Shown: positions 1 to 9,481, counted from the first letter of the stretch. The stretch is 55,160 bases of DNA from Pontibacter qinzhouensis (GCF_008017455.1 NZ_VRTY01000035.1:1-55160), one strand, 5' to 3'. The notes: generated from the sequence alone by a model not told the origin. Program-made: numbers and translations.

Positions 1-41
1 TAAAGTTTGGTAGCTTTACCCCTTAACAAACCTGGATGGCT

Positions 42-1604
42 TCATAGTTTTATAATCGCAACTCGAGTTAAATAGTTTTTGCCGTTAAAGCTGGCTTCCA
101 CCCCGTGGCCAGTAATGCTGGTAAAACTGTCTGGCTGTTGTGCCTTTAGCCCCTGCTCCTTGTAATGCGTATAAATGGCCTGCGCCACCGGGTGCTCCGA
201 CTGCGCCTCCATCGAGAAGAACAACTGCTCCAGCGCAGGTTTGTCTCCTACTCCGCCAGCCCAACTTACATCAGTTACGGCAGGCTTACCTACTGTTATA
301 GTACCTGTCTTGTCGAGCAGGACCGCGTTTACATGCTGCGCTTTTTCCAGGCTCACTGCGTCTTTTACCAGAATACCATTCTCCGCCCCTCTTCCTACAC
401 CTACCATAATCGCTGTAGGGGTTGCCAACCCAAGCGCACAGGGGCAGGCAATTACCAGTACCGAGATCATAGAAACCAACCCTTCAGACCAGTAGCTTTG
501 GCCACCAAATACCAGCCAGGCAACTAAGGTCAAAACGGCAATCAGGAGTACCACCGGCACAAAAATGCCCGCAATTTTATCGACCAGCTTTTGCACCGGC
601 GCCTTGCTTCCCTGGGCCTCCTGCACCATCCTGATGATATGGGCCAATATAGTCTCGCTGCCAGTTCTGCGCGCCAGCAGTTGCAGGCTGCCTTTCTGGT
701 TTATTGTACCGGCAAAAACCTGATCGCCCTTTTGTTTCTGTACCGGCAGTGGCTCTCCACTAAGCATGCTCTCCTCAATATAAGAGGCACCTGCCACTAC
801 TTCGCCATCTACAGGCACACGGTCACCGGGCAAAAGCACCACTAGGTCGCCAGGTTGTACTTGCTCCAGCGGCACCTCCTGCTCCACTTCATTTCTTATA
901 ATGCGCACTACCTTAGGCTGTAGCCCCATCAGCTTTTTAATGGCTGTCGCACTTCTCCCTTTCGCCCGCTCCTCTAAAAACTTTCCCAGCAGAATAAAAG
1001 CTATAATTACGGCTACTGCTTCATAATAAACATGGGGCATTAGGCCACGGTTCAGGAAAAAAGAAGGGTATATGGTATTAAACAAGCTGAACGCAAAGGC
1101 AATACCTGTACTCAGCGCCACCAGGGTATCCATGTTGGCGCGCCAATGTTTCGCCTGCTTTACTGCACCGGTGTAAAAATGTCGGCCAGCCCATACTACT
1201 ATAGGCAAGGTTAGCAGCAGCATAGCCCAGTTCCCCCAGCTAAAGCTACCATGAAAGAACATGCCCAAAATGAAAACAGGCACTGCCAGCATGCCAGCTA
1301 CAACAGTTTTAATCCTGAGCTGGTGCAGTGAGGCAACTTCTCGTTGCTCCAGTTCCTGCTCAGTTTGCTCCTCCACCAGGAGTTCGAACCCTATTTCGTG
1401 TACTGTCTCCTTTAACTGCAGCGGTTTTATAATAGTGGGTTCATAGGCCACCTGCACCGTTTTACCGGCAAAATTCACGTTTGCTTCCTGCACACCTGCC
1501 GTAGCCCGCAGCATACTTTCTATACTCGAGGCACAGGAGGCGCAGGTCATTCCCTCAACCGGAAAAGTTTTCTTTTCTAATTTTGTATCTATTCTGGCTT
1601 CCAT
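42..1604 (-). pseudogene. copA: Copper-exporting P1B-type ATPase, C-terminally truncated
   Basis: The 520-residue product has one N-terminal HMA metal-binding domain (GMTCASC at about residues 18-24), several membrane segments, the TGES-type actuator loop (seen as LSGEP), the metal-binding CPC motif near residues 386-388 and the phosphorylation motif DKTGT near 431. An HP motif (SEHPVAQ) marks the start of the nucleotide-binding domain. Family members have about 700-800 residues and continue through the rest of the N domain, the GDGxNDxP hinge and two more helices. Here the protein stops soon after NYL, and the last ten residues do not fit the family. None of the three frames in the remaining 41 bases resembles the missing part. 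The gene therefore looks broken or rearranged, although a frameshift with continuation beyond the window edge cannot be excluded. Intact members pump Cu(I) out of the cytoplasm. The HMA-AraC regulator at 7928-8503 is the only other metal-linked gene here. Confidence 0.75.
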
Positions 1605-1626
1605 CTCGTCTTTGTTATGAATCGTA

Positions 1627-1634
1627 CAAAATTA
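1627..1634 (-). promoter_or_regulatory. Candidate -7 box for the copper ATPase gene
   Basis: On the minus strand this reads TAATTTTG, matching the Bacteroidota -7 consensus TAnnTTTG, 23 bases before the ATG at 1604. No convincing -33 TTTG lies at the usual distance, so this is a weak prediction. Confidence 0.35.
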
Positions 1635-1912
1635 AAATACTTTGAAGCCTGGTTCGTTACAGTTTTACTGCTATCATTTGCAGATTTTTCGGAACAGGTA
1701 TCGAGTACCTACTTGCTCCTGCCCCCTCTCCTACCAGAAAACAAACTTCTTACCTATTTCCTGAATAACTATTTTAGAAGCTAGCTGCAAAGCAGCTTAA
1801 GGTCATAAAAACCTTTAAGCCGCAGTAACTTATAGGTTTTGGCTGGCGTCGTTGCCTGTTTTACTAAATCAGTTAAAGGATAATTCTTTTATATAATTAA
1901 ACAAATTTGCAA

Positions 1913-1941
1913 TTGCAGCCCATAATTTATATATAAATTTG
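1913..1941 (+). promoter_or_regulatory. Candidate Bacteroidota promoter for the histidine kinase operon
   Basis: TTG at 1913-1915 and TAAATTTG at 1934-1941 are 18 bases apart, close to the Bacteroidota sigma-A pattern (TTTG, about 19 bases, TAnnTTTG). They lie 45 bases before the preferred ATG at 1987, and no other promoter-like pair was seen in this divergent spacer (1605-1974). Confidence 0.45.
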
Positions 1942-1986
1942 CGCCACTTTAATTTTGCCTGAAATTAGGCTGGAGTGTATTCTCGT

Positions 1987-4900
1987 ATGAAGTTTACAAA
2001 TAATAGATTTAATATATTAACCCATAGTAGCCGGACGGTGAAGTATGTGGTTATCGCTTTTTCGCTCTTACTGGCTGTACTGCTCACCGTTAGTGCCTTG
2101 TCGTTTTTCGGGGCGAGGCAGGTGCGCGGAAATTACAATAATATTGTTTCGGATGCCATGCTGAAGCTGGAGCTGGTGAATAACCTGCATGAAAACGAAG
2201 ATGCCATGTACACTTCTGTACTGGGCTTTATTTCGACTCCGGACCTTAACCTGAAATCGCTTTACGAAAACCGGATCAGGGAGCGAAATATTAAAAACGC
2301 AGCCACCATAGAACAACTCCGCCAGTTGCTGCACAACGATGGCCGCCTTATTATTTTAGAAGAGTTTGTAAAAGAGCGGGAGGCCTATAGCCTGCATGTG
2401 GAGAAGATATTGGAAATGAGCAAACAGGGACGCTACACCAGGTCCGAACTTATAAGCGCCCATACACTGGCTCCTGTGTCGCGCACGCACCAGCGGCTGC
2501 TGCACCAGCTAAACCACAGCATCAGGGAAACTACCCGCGAGAACTCCGAAAAAGCCGTTACTAGCATTACCGATACCATCCGGAGTTTTAACTTTTTGCT
2601 GGTGGTAGCCTTTTTTATTGCGATCGGGGCAGGCTCCATGATTTTAATTACCATAAACAGGCTGAGGCGCGACAACCTGGTGCTGAACAACGAAATACAG
2701 GAACGGCAGCAACTGGAGCTGGCACTTACCGAACATAAACGCCAGTACAAGAACCTCTTCGATTACAACCCGGTTCCCCTTTGGGTATTCGACCAGGAGT
2801 CGTTTCAGTTTCTGGAGGTAAACGAGGCGGCCCTACGGGAGTATGGGTATACGCGGGACGAATTTCTTTCCAAAACAATTTTTGACATTCGGCCTGAAGA
2901 AGAATTCAGCCTGCTCAGGAACGAATTGACAAGTGCAGACCGATGGGGAATAACAGTTAACAGTGGCTACCACAAGCGCCACGACGGCACCTTGTTTACA
3001 GCCGAAACCCGTTCGCATGCTTTGCCCCTGACCGAGAACAGGCACCCACGGCTGGTAGTTGCCATTAATGTGGAAGACCGGCAGCGTGCCGTAAGGCAGC
3101 TCGAACGAAGTGAACAGCAGATGCGGGAGGTCAGCTCCAGCATTCCGGGTGCTGTGTTCCAATTTCAGATGAACGACCAGCACCAGATCAGGATTTCGTT
3201 TTTAAGCGAAGGCATACAGGAGTTATATGGTATAGCATCGGCCTCTTTTACCGATAACCCCGAAAAACTGTTTGTGCCTGTACACCCCGACGATCGGTAC
3301 CGAATGCGACGCATTACCTTATGCTCTTTTCAGCAGCTAAAGCCCTGGGAGGTGGAGTACCGCATTTGGGAGCCGGTTCAGAACAAATGGCGCTGGATTA
3401 GGGGGCATGGTTTGCCGAGCCAAAAGAATAACGGCCCTATAACCTGGAATGGCACTCTGATTGACATTACAAAGCAGAAAGAGGCACAGGAACAGCTGTT
3501 GAACAGCGAGGCCAACCTGCGTGCCCTGTTAAACAGTTCTCCGCAGGCTATTTACCTGCTCAACGCCGACCTGCAAGTGTTGTCGTTTAACAAAGTGGCT
3601 GCTGCACAGGTTAAAACACACCTACTCAAGGACCTGAAGGCAGGCCAGAACATAATAGAGTATATAGAAGAAAGCGCTACTACCACCATAGTAGAAAACC
3701 ACCAGCGTGCCATGCAGGGCGCAACCATTATTTATGAAACCGGCCGTGGCGATTTCTGGCACGAAATAGCCTTCAGGCCTATATTAGGTCCGGAGAATAA
3801 AACACTGGCGGTTGCCTTTAGTATACTTGATATTTCGGAGCGTAAGCAGGCCATAGAAACAATTAAGCGCAGCGAGCAGCAGTTGGCGCGGGCACAACAA
3901 CTGGCGCACCTGGGTAACTGGGAGTACGACCTGAAGCGCGACCTGCTCTCCTGCTCCGAAGGCGTTTACGCCATATTCGGGCTGGAGAAGGATGTGTTCC
4001 GCCCTACCCTCCAAAACTTCTCCGAGCTAATACACCCCGATGACCTGGGCTGGATGGTGGCACAGGTACAGGAGGCCATCACTAGCAAAACGATGCTGAC
4101 AGGGGAACACCGCATTTTAAGACAGGACGGTACGGAGCGCCACGTAATCGAGATTGCGGAAATAGTGTATGACGAAGACGAAGAGCCGGTTAAAATTTCG
4201 GGCTCTGTACAGGATATAACCGAACGGAAGGAAACCGAGCGGAAAGCCACCGAAGCACGCAACCTGCTACAGTCTACGCTCGAGAACATTCCGGAAGTTA
4301 TTTTCTCGACGGATGCCGAGTTCAGAATGACCTACGTAAGCCCGCAGTGCCTGGAACTAACAGGTTATAAAGAAAACTATTTGCTGCAGCACGCACACAA
4401 ATGGCTCGAAATAACACTGGAAGAAGACCGCGATATGCTGCTGGACCAGACGCTACTCTACCTCAAAGATGGCCAGCGCCAGCATTGCGAAGTACGGATT
4501 ATCAGCAGAAACATGGCGCAGAAATGGATCCTGCTCCGGCTTTCGCCCTTGTTCGATGAAGCTGGCCAGCTCCTGCGCATTGATGGGTCTGCCTCCGACA
4601 TGACACAGTACAAAGCCGCTGAGGCCCGGCGAAATGAGCTAACCGAGCAGTTACTCAAGCAAAACCAGAACCTGCAGCAGTTCGCCTACATCGTGTCGCA
4701 TAATTTAAGGGCACCTATTGCAAACATTTTGGGTCTTACGTCTGTTTACAATAGGTCGCTGCCCGAATCGCCGATGAATACCAAAATAATAGATAACCTC
4801 ATAAAATCTGCCAGGTCCCTCGACAGCGTCATCAGAGACTTAAACGACATCCTCACAATCAGAAGTGAAATAAACAAAGTTCAGGAGAAAATTGCCTTTG

Positions 4901-5337
4901 CCGCACTGTTGGAGCAGATACTGGCGATTTTAACAGATGAAGTAACAGCCGAAGATGTACAGGTAGAGGCCGATTTTGACGAAGTACCAGAGGTATTTAC
5001 AATCAGAAGTTTTATATATAGCATAATGTATAATCTGGTGGCAAATGCCATCAAGTATAAATCTCCTGATAGAAAATTGCTGTTACAACTACGTAGTTAT
5101 AAAGTTCCTAATTATATTTGCCTAAGTATTACTGACAATGGCTTGGGGATAGACTTAAAGAAGAACAAAGACAAGATTTTTGGCTTATATAAACGTTTCC
5201 ACCCACACACCGAAGGGAAAGGCATAGGGCTTCATCTTGTAAAAACGCAGGCCGAGTTACTTGGAGGAGGCGTAGAGGTTGAGAGCAATGCCGGTTCCGG
5301 AACAAATTTTATCGTGTTTTTAAAAAATTATACATAA
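1987..5337 (+). CDS. Multi-PAS sensor histidine kinase
   Basis: A membrane sensor kinase of about 1116 residues. Two transmembrane helices (near residues 20-42 and 200-222) enclose a periplasmic helical domain of the CHASE3/four-helix type. About five PAS/PAC repeats follow (roughly 250-890), several ending in DITxRK-like PAC signatures. A short helix leads to the phosphoacceptor block YIVSHNLRAPIANILGL (His near 905), then an ATPase domain with the N box (NLVANAIKYK), G1 box (DNGLGID) and G2 box (GKGIGLHLVK). A GTG at 1975 is in frame, but the ATG at 1987 gives a more normal N terminus. There is no receiver or output domain; the response regulator starts 3 bases after the stop, so the two are surely co-transcribed and probably partners. 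The ligand cannot be deduced. The many PAS domains suggest integration of several internal or redox signals. Confidence 0.88.
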   Translation: MKFTNNRFNILTHSSRTVKYVVIAFSLLLAVLLTVSALSFFGARQVRGNYNNIVSDAMLKLELVNNLHENEDAMYTSVLGFISTPDLNLKSLYENRIRERNIKNAATIEQLRQLLHNDGRLIILEEFVKEREAYSLHVEKILEMSKQGRYTRSELISAHTLAPVSRTHQRLLHQLNHSIRETTRENSEKAVTSITDTIRSFNFLLVVAFFIAIGAGSMILITINRLRRDNLVLNNEIQERQQLELALTEHKRQYKNLFDYNPVPLWVFDQESFQFLEVNEAALREYGYTRDEFLSKTIFDIRPEEEFSLLRNELTSADRWGITVNSGYHKRHDGTLFTAETRSHALPLTENRHPRLVVAINVEDRQRAVRQLERSEQQMREVSSSIPGAVFQFQMNDQHQIRISFLSEGIQELYGIASASFTDNPEKLFVPVHPDDRYRMRRITLCSFQQLKPWEVEYRIWEPVQNKWRWIRGHGLPSQKNNGPITWNGTLIDITKQKEAQEQLLNSEANLRALLNSSPQAIYLLNADLQVLSFNKVAAAQVKTHLLKDLKAGQNIIEYIEESATTTIVENHQRAMQGATIIYETGRGDFWHEIAFRPILGPENKTLAVAFSILDISERKQAIETIKRSEQQLARAQQLAHLGNWEYDLKRDLLSCSEGVYAIFGLEKDVFRPTLQNFSELIHPDDLGWMVAQVQEAITSKTMLTGEHRILRQDGTERHVIEIAEIVYDEDEEPVKISGSVQDITERKETERKATEARNLLQSTLENIPEVIFSTDAEFRMTYVSPQCLELTGYKENYLLQHAHKWLEITLEEDRDMLLDQTLLYLKDGQRQHCEVRIISRNMAQKWILLRLSPLFDEAGQLLRIDGSASDMTQYKAAEARRNELTEQLLKQNQNLQQFAYIVSHNLRAPIANILGLTSVYNRSLPESPMNTKIIDNLIKSARSLDSVIRDLNDILTIRSEINKVQEKIAFAALLEQILAILTDEVTAEDVQVEADFDEVPEVFTIRSFIYSIMYNLVANAIKYKSPDRKLLLQLRSYKVPNYICLSITDNGLGIDLKKNKDKIFGLYKRFHPHTEGKGIGLHLVKTQAELLGGGVEVESNAGSGTNFIVFLKNYT

Positions 5338-5340
5338 TTG

Positions 5341-5751
5341 ATGGGAACCTTGAAAAAAGTGGTACTAATTGACGATGATCAGGTTAATAACTTTGTGTGT
5401 GAGAGTATAATTAAAAATGAAAATTTTGCAGACGAAGTCATTAGCTTCGAGTGGGCGGAAGATGCCCTGGTTTTTTTAAAAGAAATAACAGATAAAGATC
5501 CTGCCGGCTTTCCGGAGCTTATTTTTTTAGATATAAATATGCCCGGCATGGATGGTTGGTCATTTATTGAAGAATACCGGAAACTACCCACAGAGGCCAC
5601 TGCTCTATGTAACCTGTTTATGCTCTCGTCGGCTGTAGATCGGAAAGATATTATTTCTGCCAAAAGCCACAGCGAAGTGAAAGACTTTTTCTCTAAACCT
5701 CTTTCACCAGAAATCCTTGGTTTTATTAAAGAAGAGTTCATTTCTGCTTAA
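5341..5751 (+). CDS. Single-domain response regulator (receiver only)
   Basis: A CheY-like receiver of 136 residues. The acidic pocket is visible as LIDDD near the N terminus, the phosphoacceptor Asp lies in LIFLDINMPGMDG (about residue 64), the conserved Ser/Thr in MLSSA, and the Lys in FFSKPL. No DNA-binding or enzymatic output domain follows, so it must act by protein contact or pass the phosphoryl group on. It starts 3 bases after the histidine kinase stop; a TTG at 5338 is also in frame, but the ATG at 5341 is the natural start. Bacteroidota often pair multi-PAS kinases with such receivers. A strong terminator follows at 5769-5804. Confidence 0.9.
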   Translation: MGTLKKVVLIDDDQVNNFVCESIIKNENFADEVISFEWAEDALVFLKEITDKDPAGFPELIFLDINMPGMDGWSFIEEYRKLPTEATALCNLFMLSSAVDRKDIISAKSHSEVKDFFSKPLSPEILGFIKEEFISA

Positions 5752-5768
5752 ACTAAAACATGTTACAT

Positions 5769-5804
5769 AAAAATGCCCGATGCTGTACAACATCGGGCAT
5801 TTTT
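5769..5804 (+). terminator. Rho-independent terminator after the two-component pair
   Basis: The stem ATGCCCGATG / CATCGGGCAT with an 8-base loop is flanked by A and T runs, so it can stop transcription in both directions. It lies 17 bases after the response regulator stop, between convergent genes. Confidence 0.85.
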
Positions 5805-5824
5805 GTTACCACAACTTATTACAT

Positions 5825-5881
5825 ACCCTTGGCACCTAATAACCATTTTAGCTTCTGAAGGGCTTTTTTATTTGAATAATT
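5825..5881 (+). repeat. 57-bp intergenic repeat, copy A (complete)
   Basis: Starts with ACCCTTG, has a 20-base variable part, core CTTCTGAAGGGC, T-rich block, and ends AATAATT; exactly 57 bases. It lies after the response regulator gene in the same orientation, beyond that gene's hairpin terminator. Matches the consensus shared by copies C, D, E, F, J, K, L, M and N. Confidence 0.85.
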
Positions 5882-5908
5882 CTGTCCCAAACATCAAGAA
5901 AATTAGAT

Positions 5909-6757
5909 TTAATGCACTGATGCTTTCTGCTCATCTGTTTTATTCAGTGGTCTTTTTTCCTCCTTCTCAAATCCGTTTTTAAAGATAGCCTTTAGAATAT
6001 AGCTTTTCAGCCTGAAAGGGAGCAGCGGAATTAGAGACAAAATAAACTTATTTTTCCAGCCAGGTATAATAACCCGTTTCCGTTTAAAAAGTCCGTCGAT
6101 GGCCACTTTAGCTACTACCTCCGGCGACAGCGAGAGCAGATCGCTGTTCTGGCTCAGGAGCAGCTGGTTCCGCTTTTTAACTGTTTCGGTCAAGGTTGGC
6201 CCCGGACAGAGGCAGCTTACGTGCACCCCATACTGGTCGAGCTCGCTGTGCAAGGCTTTTGAGAAGGTGAGCACAAAGCTTTTGGAGGCAGAATAAACAC
6301 TTTTATAAGGAATCGGGAGGAAGGAAACAAAGCTACCCACATTCAGAACGTACGATTCGCGGTGCTCTCTTAGTTTTGGCAAAAAGATGTTGGTCATTAG
6401 AACAACCACTTCTGCGTTCAGGCGCACAATGTTCAAATATGTTTCCGGCTCGGTAGAGGAGAACGGGCTGTAGTTGCCCATTCCGGCGTTATTTATGAGC
6501 ACATCTATGGCAAGTTCCTGCCGGCAGCACCAATCGTAGAGTTCGTTTACAGCATGGGGTTGAATAAGGTTCAGTTCTACTGTTCTTACATCAACTTCGT
6601 AGTGTTGTTGCAGGGTTTTGCCTACCTCGTGCAGGCCAGATTCGGGAAGCGATACGAGTATCAGGTTTTGTTTTCTTTTGGCACATTCTTCGGCAATTGC
6701 CTTGCCAATTCCTGTACTTGCACCAGTTACTAAGGAGTATCTCTTCGCTTCAATCAT
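5909..6757 (-). CDS. Short-chain dehydrogenase/reductase (SDR)
   Basis: A 282-residue classical SDR. The NAD(P)-binding Rossmann motif TGASTGIGKA is at about residues 11-20, the NNAG motif near 90, and the catalytic Tyr and Lys are in YSASK near 155, preceded by the catalytic Ser (NVGSFVSF). The C terminus is basic and hydrophobic, as in DltE-like and ketoreductase-like members that bind lipid substrates. Its ATG overlaps the stop of the upstream epimerase-like gene in an ATGA junction, so the two are translationally coupled and may act on related substrates. The substrate is unknown; oxidoreduction of a hydroxyl/keto group with NAD(P)H is the family function. Confidence 0.85.
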   Translation of the reverse strand: MIEAKRYSLVTGASTGIGKAIAEECAKRKQNLILVSLPESGLHEVGKTLQQHYEVDVRTVELNLIQPHAVNELYDWCCRQELAIDVLINNAGMGNYSPFSSTEPETYLNIVRLNAEVVVLMTNIFLPKLREHRESYVLNVGSFVSFLPIPYKSVYSASKSFVLTFSKALHSELDQYGVHVSCLCPGPTLTETVKKRNQLLLSQNSDLLSLSPEVVAKVAIDGLFKRKRVIIPGWKNKFILSLIPLLPFRLKSYILKAIFKNGFEKEEKRPLNKTDEQKASVH

Positions 6758-7737
6758 TCTTTAATATAATCTATTGTCTTTTTTAAACCCACAGCTAGTG
6801 GAGTTATTGTGTATTGCAGTTCTTTCTGTGCCTTTTGGCTCGAAACGCACCAGTTGTTTAAGTACTTCTGAAGCCATTTTGGTGTAAGCAATGGTTTGGA
6901 GTTTGTGAGCTTTGCCCCTGCTACCAACAGCTGACTTACCACATGCAACAGTTTTGCAGGTACCTTGTAAAGCCGGTGGTGCTGTCCCGTTACCTGTGCA
7001 ACCGAATCAAACAACTCTTTATACGAGATATTGTGCCCTCCCAGCAAATAATTATGTCCGCTTTTGCCCAAAGCTATCGCATTTATATGAGCGGATACGA
7101 TGTCTTCGGTAAAGCAGTAATTGCCGATGCTCTGACCGTTGCCTGGCAAAAATCGCCATTTTCCTTTCATATACAAACTGATAAGTTTGTTAACGGCATT
7201 ACTTTCGCTCTCTTTGCCGGGCCCGTAAACGCGAGTTGGGTTCAAGATTATAACCTCTAAGCCTTTGGGCACATAGGTTTTAAGGAGTTTTTCGGCCTCT
7301 GCTTTGGTGGCTTCGTAAGCGCTTGTGTGTGGTACTGATTTATTTGTGTCTTCGGTAACCGGCTCAGCAGCCGAGGCAGACGGACCGAAAACCCCGGCAG
7401 TAGAGGTAAAGATAAGGCGCTGCACCTTGTTTTTAAGTGCTGCATCGGCCACATGGCAAGTTCCTTCTATGTTTACCTTTCTGAAAATAGCCTCGTTTTC
7501 GGGCCACAACCTGGCATAAGCAGCCAAATGCAACACTGCCTGGCACTGTTGCATGCCTTTCTCCAGAACAGCTACTGAATCGAGGTCGCCTTGCAGTAGA
7601 GTGATGCCAGCAGTGCGCAAAGTTGTGGCTTGTTCAGGTGAGCGCACCAGCGCCACCACCTCGAATTGCCGGGCTGCCAGCGCCAATGCCAGTTGCTCCC
7701 CTATATAGCCTGTTGCCCCCGTTATAAATACCTTCAT
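6754..7737 (-). CDS. NAD-dependent epimerase/dehydratase family protein (DFR-like extended SDR)
   Basis: A 327-residue extended SDR. The glycine-rich motif TGATGYIGEQ at residues 6-15 binds the cofactor, a TSTAGVFG stretch near 110 carries the catalytic Ser/Thr, and YEATK near 143 supplies Tyr and Lys. The NPTRVYGPG motif around 170 is typical of dihydroflavonol-reductase-like and 3-beta-HSD-like bacterial members. The substrate is unknown; sugar nucleotides, sterol-like lipids or small aldehydes are all possible. The stop overlaps the start of the SDR at 5909-6757 by four bases, forming a two-gene operon. No clear promoter motif was seen upstream; the diverged repeat copy B lies about 50 bases in front of the start codon. 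Confidence 0.83.
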   Translation of the reverse strand: MKVFITGATGYIGEQLALALAARQFEVVALVRSPEQATTLRTAGITLLQGDLDSVAVLEKGMQQCQAVLHLAAYARLWPENEAIFRKVNIEGTCHVADAALKNKVQRLIFTSTAGVFGPSASAAEPVTEDTNKSVPHTSAYEATKAEAEKLLKTYVPKGLEVIILNPTRVYGPGKESESNAVNKLISLYMKGKWRFLPGNGQSIGNYCFTEDIVSAHINAIALGKSGHNYLLGGHNISYKELFDSVAQVTGQHHRLYKVPAKLLHVVSQLLVAGAKLTNSKPLLTPKWLQKYLNNWCVSSQKAQKELQYTITPLAVGLKKTIDYIKE

Positions 7738-7785
7738 AGCTAAGTTTAACCGTGCGAGCCTATTAAAAAAATTCTGACGGGTACT

Positions 7786-7848
7786 AATTCAAATTATATA
7801 CATGAGAACAGCCTCTGGAAGCTATTTTCAAGTTTTTAATCCAAGGGT
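7786..7848 (-). repeat. 57-bp intergenic repeat, copy B (diverged)
   Basis: On the minus strand it begins ACCCTTGGAT, keeps the spacing to a core reading GCTTCCAGAGGCT and a TTCTCAT block, but the final part is altered and lengthened (63 bases overall). It lies 79 bases after the stop of the HMA-AraC gene, same strand. Confidence 0.55.
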
Positions 7849-7927
7849 CCACCTGATGAAATTTCGAAGCACACTGCCCTGGCCCCTTCTCCTATCACGA
7901 GATTCTACGTGGGCGGGTTATTTGTTT

Positions 7928-8503
7928 TCAGGTAACCTGGTCGAGAGGTTTGCGTGAGCTTGCGTTGCTTTTTTTGAAGTCGGAAGGTGTAATGCCCGTT
8001 ATCTGTTTAAACTGATTCGATAGGTGTGCCACACTGCTGTAGCCTAACTGGAAGGAAATCTGGCTCAGACTTAACTCGTTATAAGTAAGTAACTCTTTGG
8101 CTCGCTCCACCTTTTGCAGCACCACGTACCGGGCTATTGTTAAATTCTCTTCTGCAGAGAACAAACTGCTCAGGTAGTTATAGTCATGGCCCAGCTCCGA
8201 CTCCAGGTAGGTTGATATGTTGGTTGTAAGATCTTCGATGCGGCCAGACTGCACTAACTGAATTATAGCGACTTTTATTTGCTCCACAACTTCAGATTTT
8301 TTGTCTTCGAGGAGCTCAAAACCGTTCTCAAGCAGCACCACCCGAACCTTGTTTAAGGCATCAGGTGCTGGTACTGCCGAAAGCTTTGCTTCTCCAAGCT
8401 TCACCTCCACCACCGGAAGGCCCAGGTTTGTAAGTTCGTCGGTTACCACTTTAATACATCGGGGGCAAACCATATTCCGGATATGTAAAGTCGTTTCAGC
8501 CAT
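7928..8503 (-). CDS. AraC-type transcription regulator with N-terminal HMA-like metal-binding domain
   Basis: The protein has about 191 residues. Its first 70 resemble a heavy-metal-associated domain with a CxxC pair in NMVCPRC, and the last 90 form an AraC/XylS-type double helix-turn-helix (LSLSQISFQLGYSSVAHLSNQFKQ followed in the family by the typical TGITPSDFKK end). The fusion suggests a regulator that senses a soft metal such as Cu(I) or Zn(II) directly, but no metal has been shown here. In-frame starts exist at 8524 (GTG), 8512 and 8503 (ATG); the last best matches the usual spacing to the CxxC. Such fusions recur in Bacteroidota. The broken copper ATPase at the left edge is a conceivable relative in function, but seven kilobases separate them. 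Confidence 0.82.
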   Translation of the reverse strand: MAETTLHIRNMVCPRCIKVVTDELTNLGLPVVEVKLGEAKLSAVPAPDALNKVRVVLLENGFELLEDKKSEVVEQIKVAIIQLVQSGRIEDLTTNISTYLESELGHDYNYLSSLFSAEENLTIARYVVLQKVERAKELLTYNELSLSQISFQLGYSSVAHLSNQFKQITGITPSDFKKSNASSRKPLDQVT

Positions 8504-8524
8504 TTTCAACATTTTCTTGTGCAC

Positions 8525-9021
8525 CTAATTTACGAAATCTGAAAGCTTAACAGAAGTAAATCGATTTATTAGCTAATGAGGCTCAAGTTTTTTAAGCTCA
8601 TTAAGTAACCATTTAAGAGTATGCTAACATATACCACCCCATATACGCGCATCTACTTTTTTGCATAATAATATAAAAAGCGCTCTGCATTTTCATTAAA
8701 GAATTCTATATATAGTTTAATCCTGATTTTTATCAAGCTATTAGTTTCATCACCTGCAACACATAATCAATAACAATTAAGAAATAGCACCTTTCAAACC
8801 TAATACTCCTTATAACTTATTGGAAGTAAACTTAAAAAATAGCGCCTGCCATCTCAAAACAGCCTTTTTTAGTTATTTAAAATATTTTTTTCAGTTTGAG
8901 TAACACTACTACTCTTCTCTCGTAAAATCAACATACACAGCAAATATTACTTTATCAATATACACAAATCTATAAGTTTATCAATCCTCATCTCCTTGTT
9001 TTAACACTTAAATTCGATCAT
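8525..9021. other. AT-rich divergent intergenic region, no gene seen
   Basis: About 500 strongly AT-rich bases between the HMA-AraC gene (minus) and the small secreted protein (plus). No open frame, repeat copy, hairpin terminator or convincing TAnnTTTG box was found. It presumably holds both promoters. Confidence 0.6.
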
Positions 9022-9402
9022 ATGAAAAAAATATTACTATTATCCATATTTGCGTTATCTACTGCTTCTGCTTCTTTTGCACAGTCTTCCTATGTTTCGT
9101 TAACACCTGATGCAGAAAAGAAATGCCTAGAGATGACAAGGGCCTTAACTAACTCGCTTCAGTTAAACGAGCCGGAATACATAAAATTAAAAGCCCTAAA
9201 CAGAAGCCTCTTTGCGAAGACTGCTGAAATAAATGCGGCATATAATAACGATCAGGCAGCGCGTTTACAGAAACTAAACGAACTAGAGCTGAATTTCGAG
9301 AAGGATCTGACCTCTTTTTTAACGCCGATGCAGCTAACTTCTTTTTCTCATTATAAAAAAGAAGGTAATACCAGCTTAATGGCCATAACTGAAAGTCGAT
9401 AA
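9022..9402 (+). CDS. Small secreted protein, Spy/CpxP-like size and helical character
   Basis: A 126-residue protein with a clear Sec signal peptide (MKKILLLSIFALSTASASFA, cleavage expected after SFA-Q). The mature part is helical and charged, with a LTPDAEKKCLEMTRALTNSL-like first helix and a C-terminal segment that includes FLTPMQLTSF. The pattern 'nLtpeQ...yy' resembles periplasmic Spy/CpxP-type and DUF4168-like small proteins, and the gene at 50991-51386 encodes a protein of the same size and layout. I do not recognise a named family. It stands alone, with its own terminator at 9421-9468. Confidence 0.75.
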   Translation: MKKILLLSIFALSTASASFAQSSYVSLTPDAEKKCLEMTRALTNSLQLNEPEYIKLKALNRSLFAKTAEINAAYNNDQAARLQKLNELELNFEKDLTSFLTPMQLTSFSHYKKEGNTSLMAITESR

Positions 9403-9420
9403 CTAACTGCCCAGGCAGGT

Positions 9421-9468
9421 AAAAGAAAGAGGCTTCCTGAATTAACTTCCGGGGAGCCTCTCTCTTTT
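9421..9468. terminator. Bidirectional terminator between convergent genes
   Basis: AAAAGAAAGAGGCT and AGCCTCTCTCTTTT pair around a 20-base loop, with T-rich flanks on both strands. It lies 19 bases after the secreted protein stop and 13 bases from the end of the convergent gene at 9482. Confidence 0.75.
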
Positions 9469-9481
9469 ATTTTTAAACTGA

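Noticed and set aside
1375..1395. GTTCGAACCC as a tRNA T-arm
   Set aside because: It lies inside the conserved reading frame of the copper ATPase, and no cloverleaf can be built around it.
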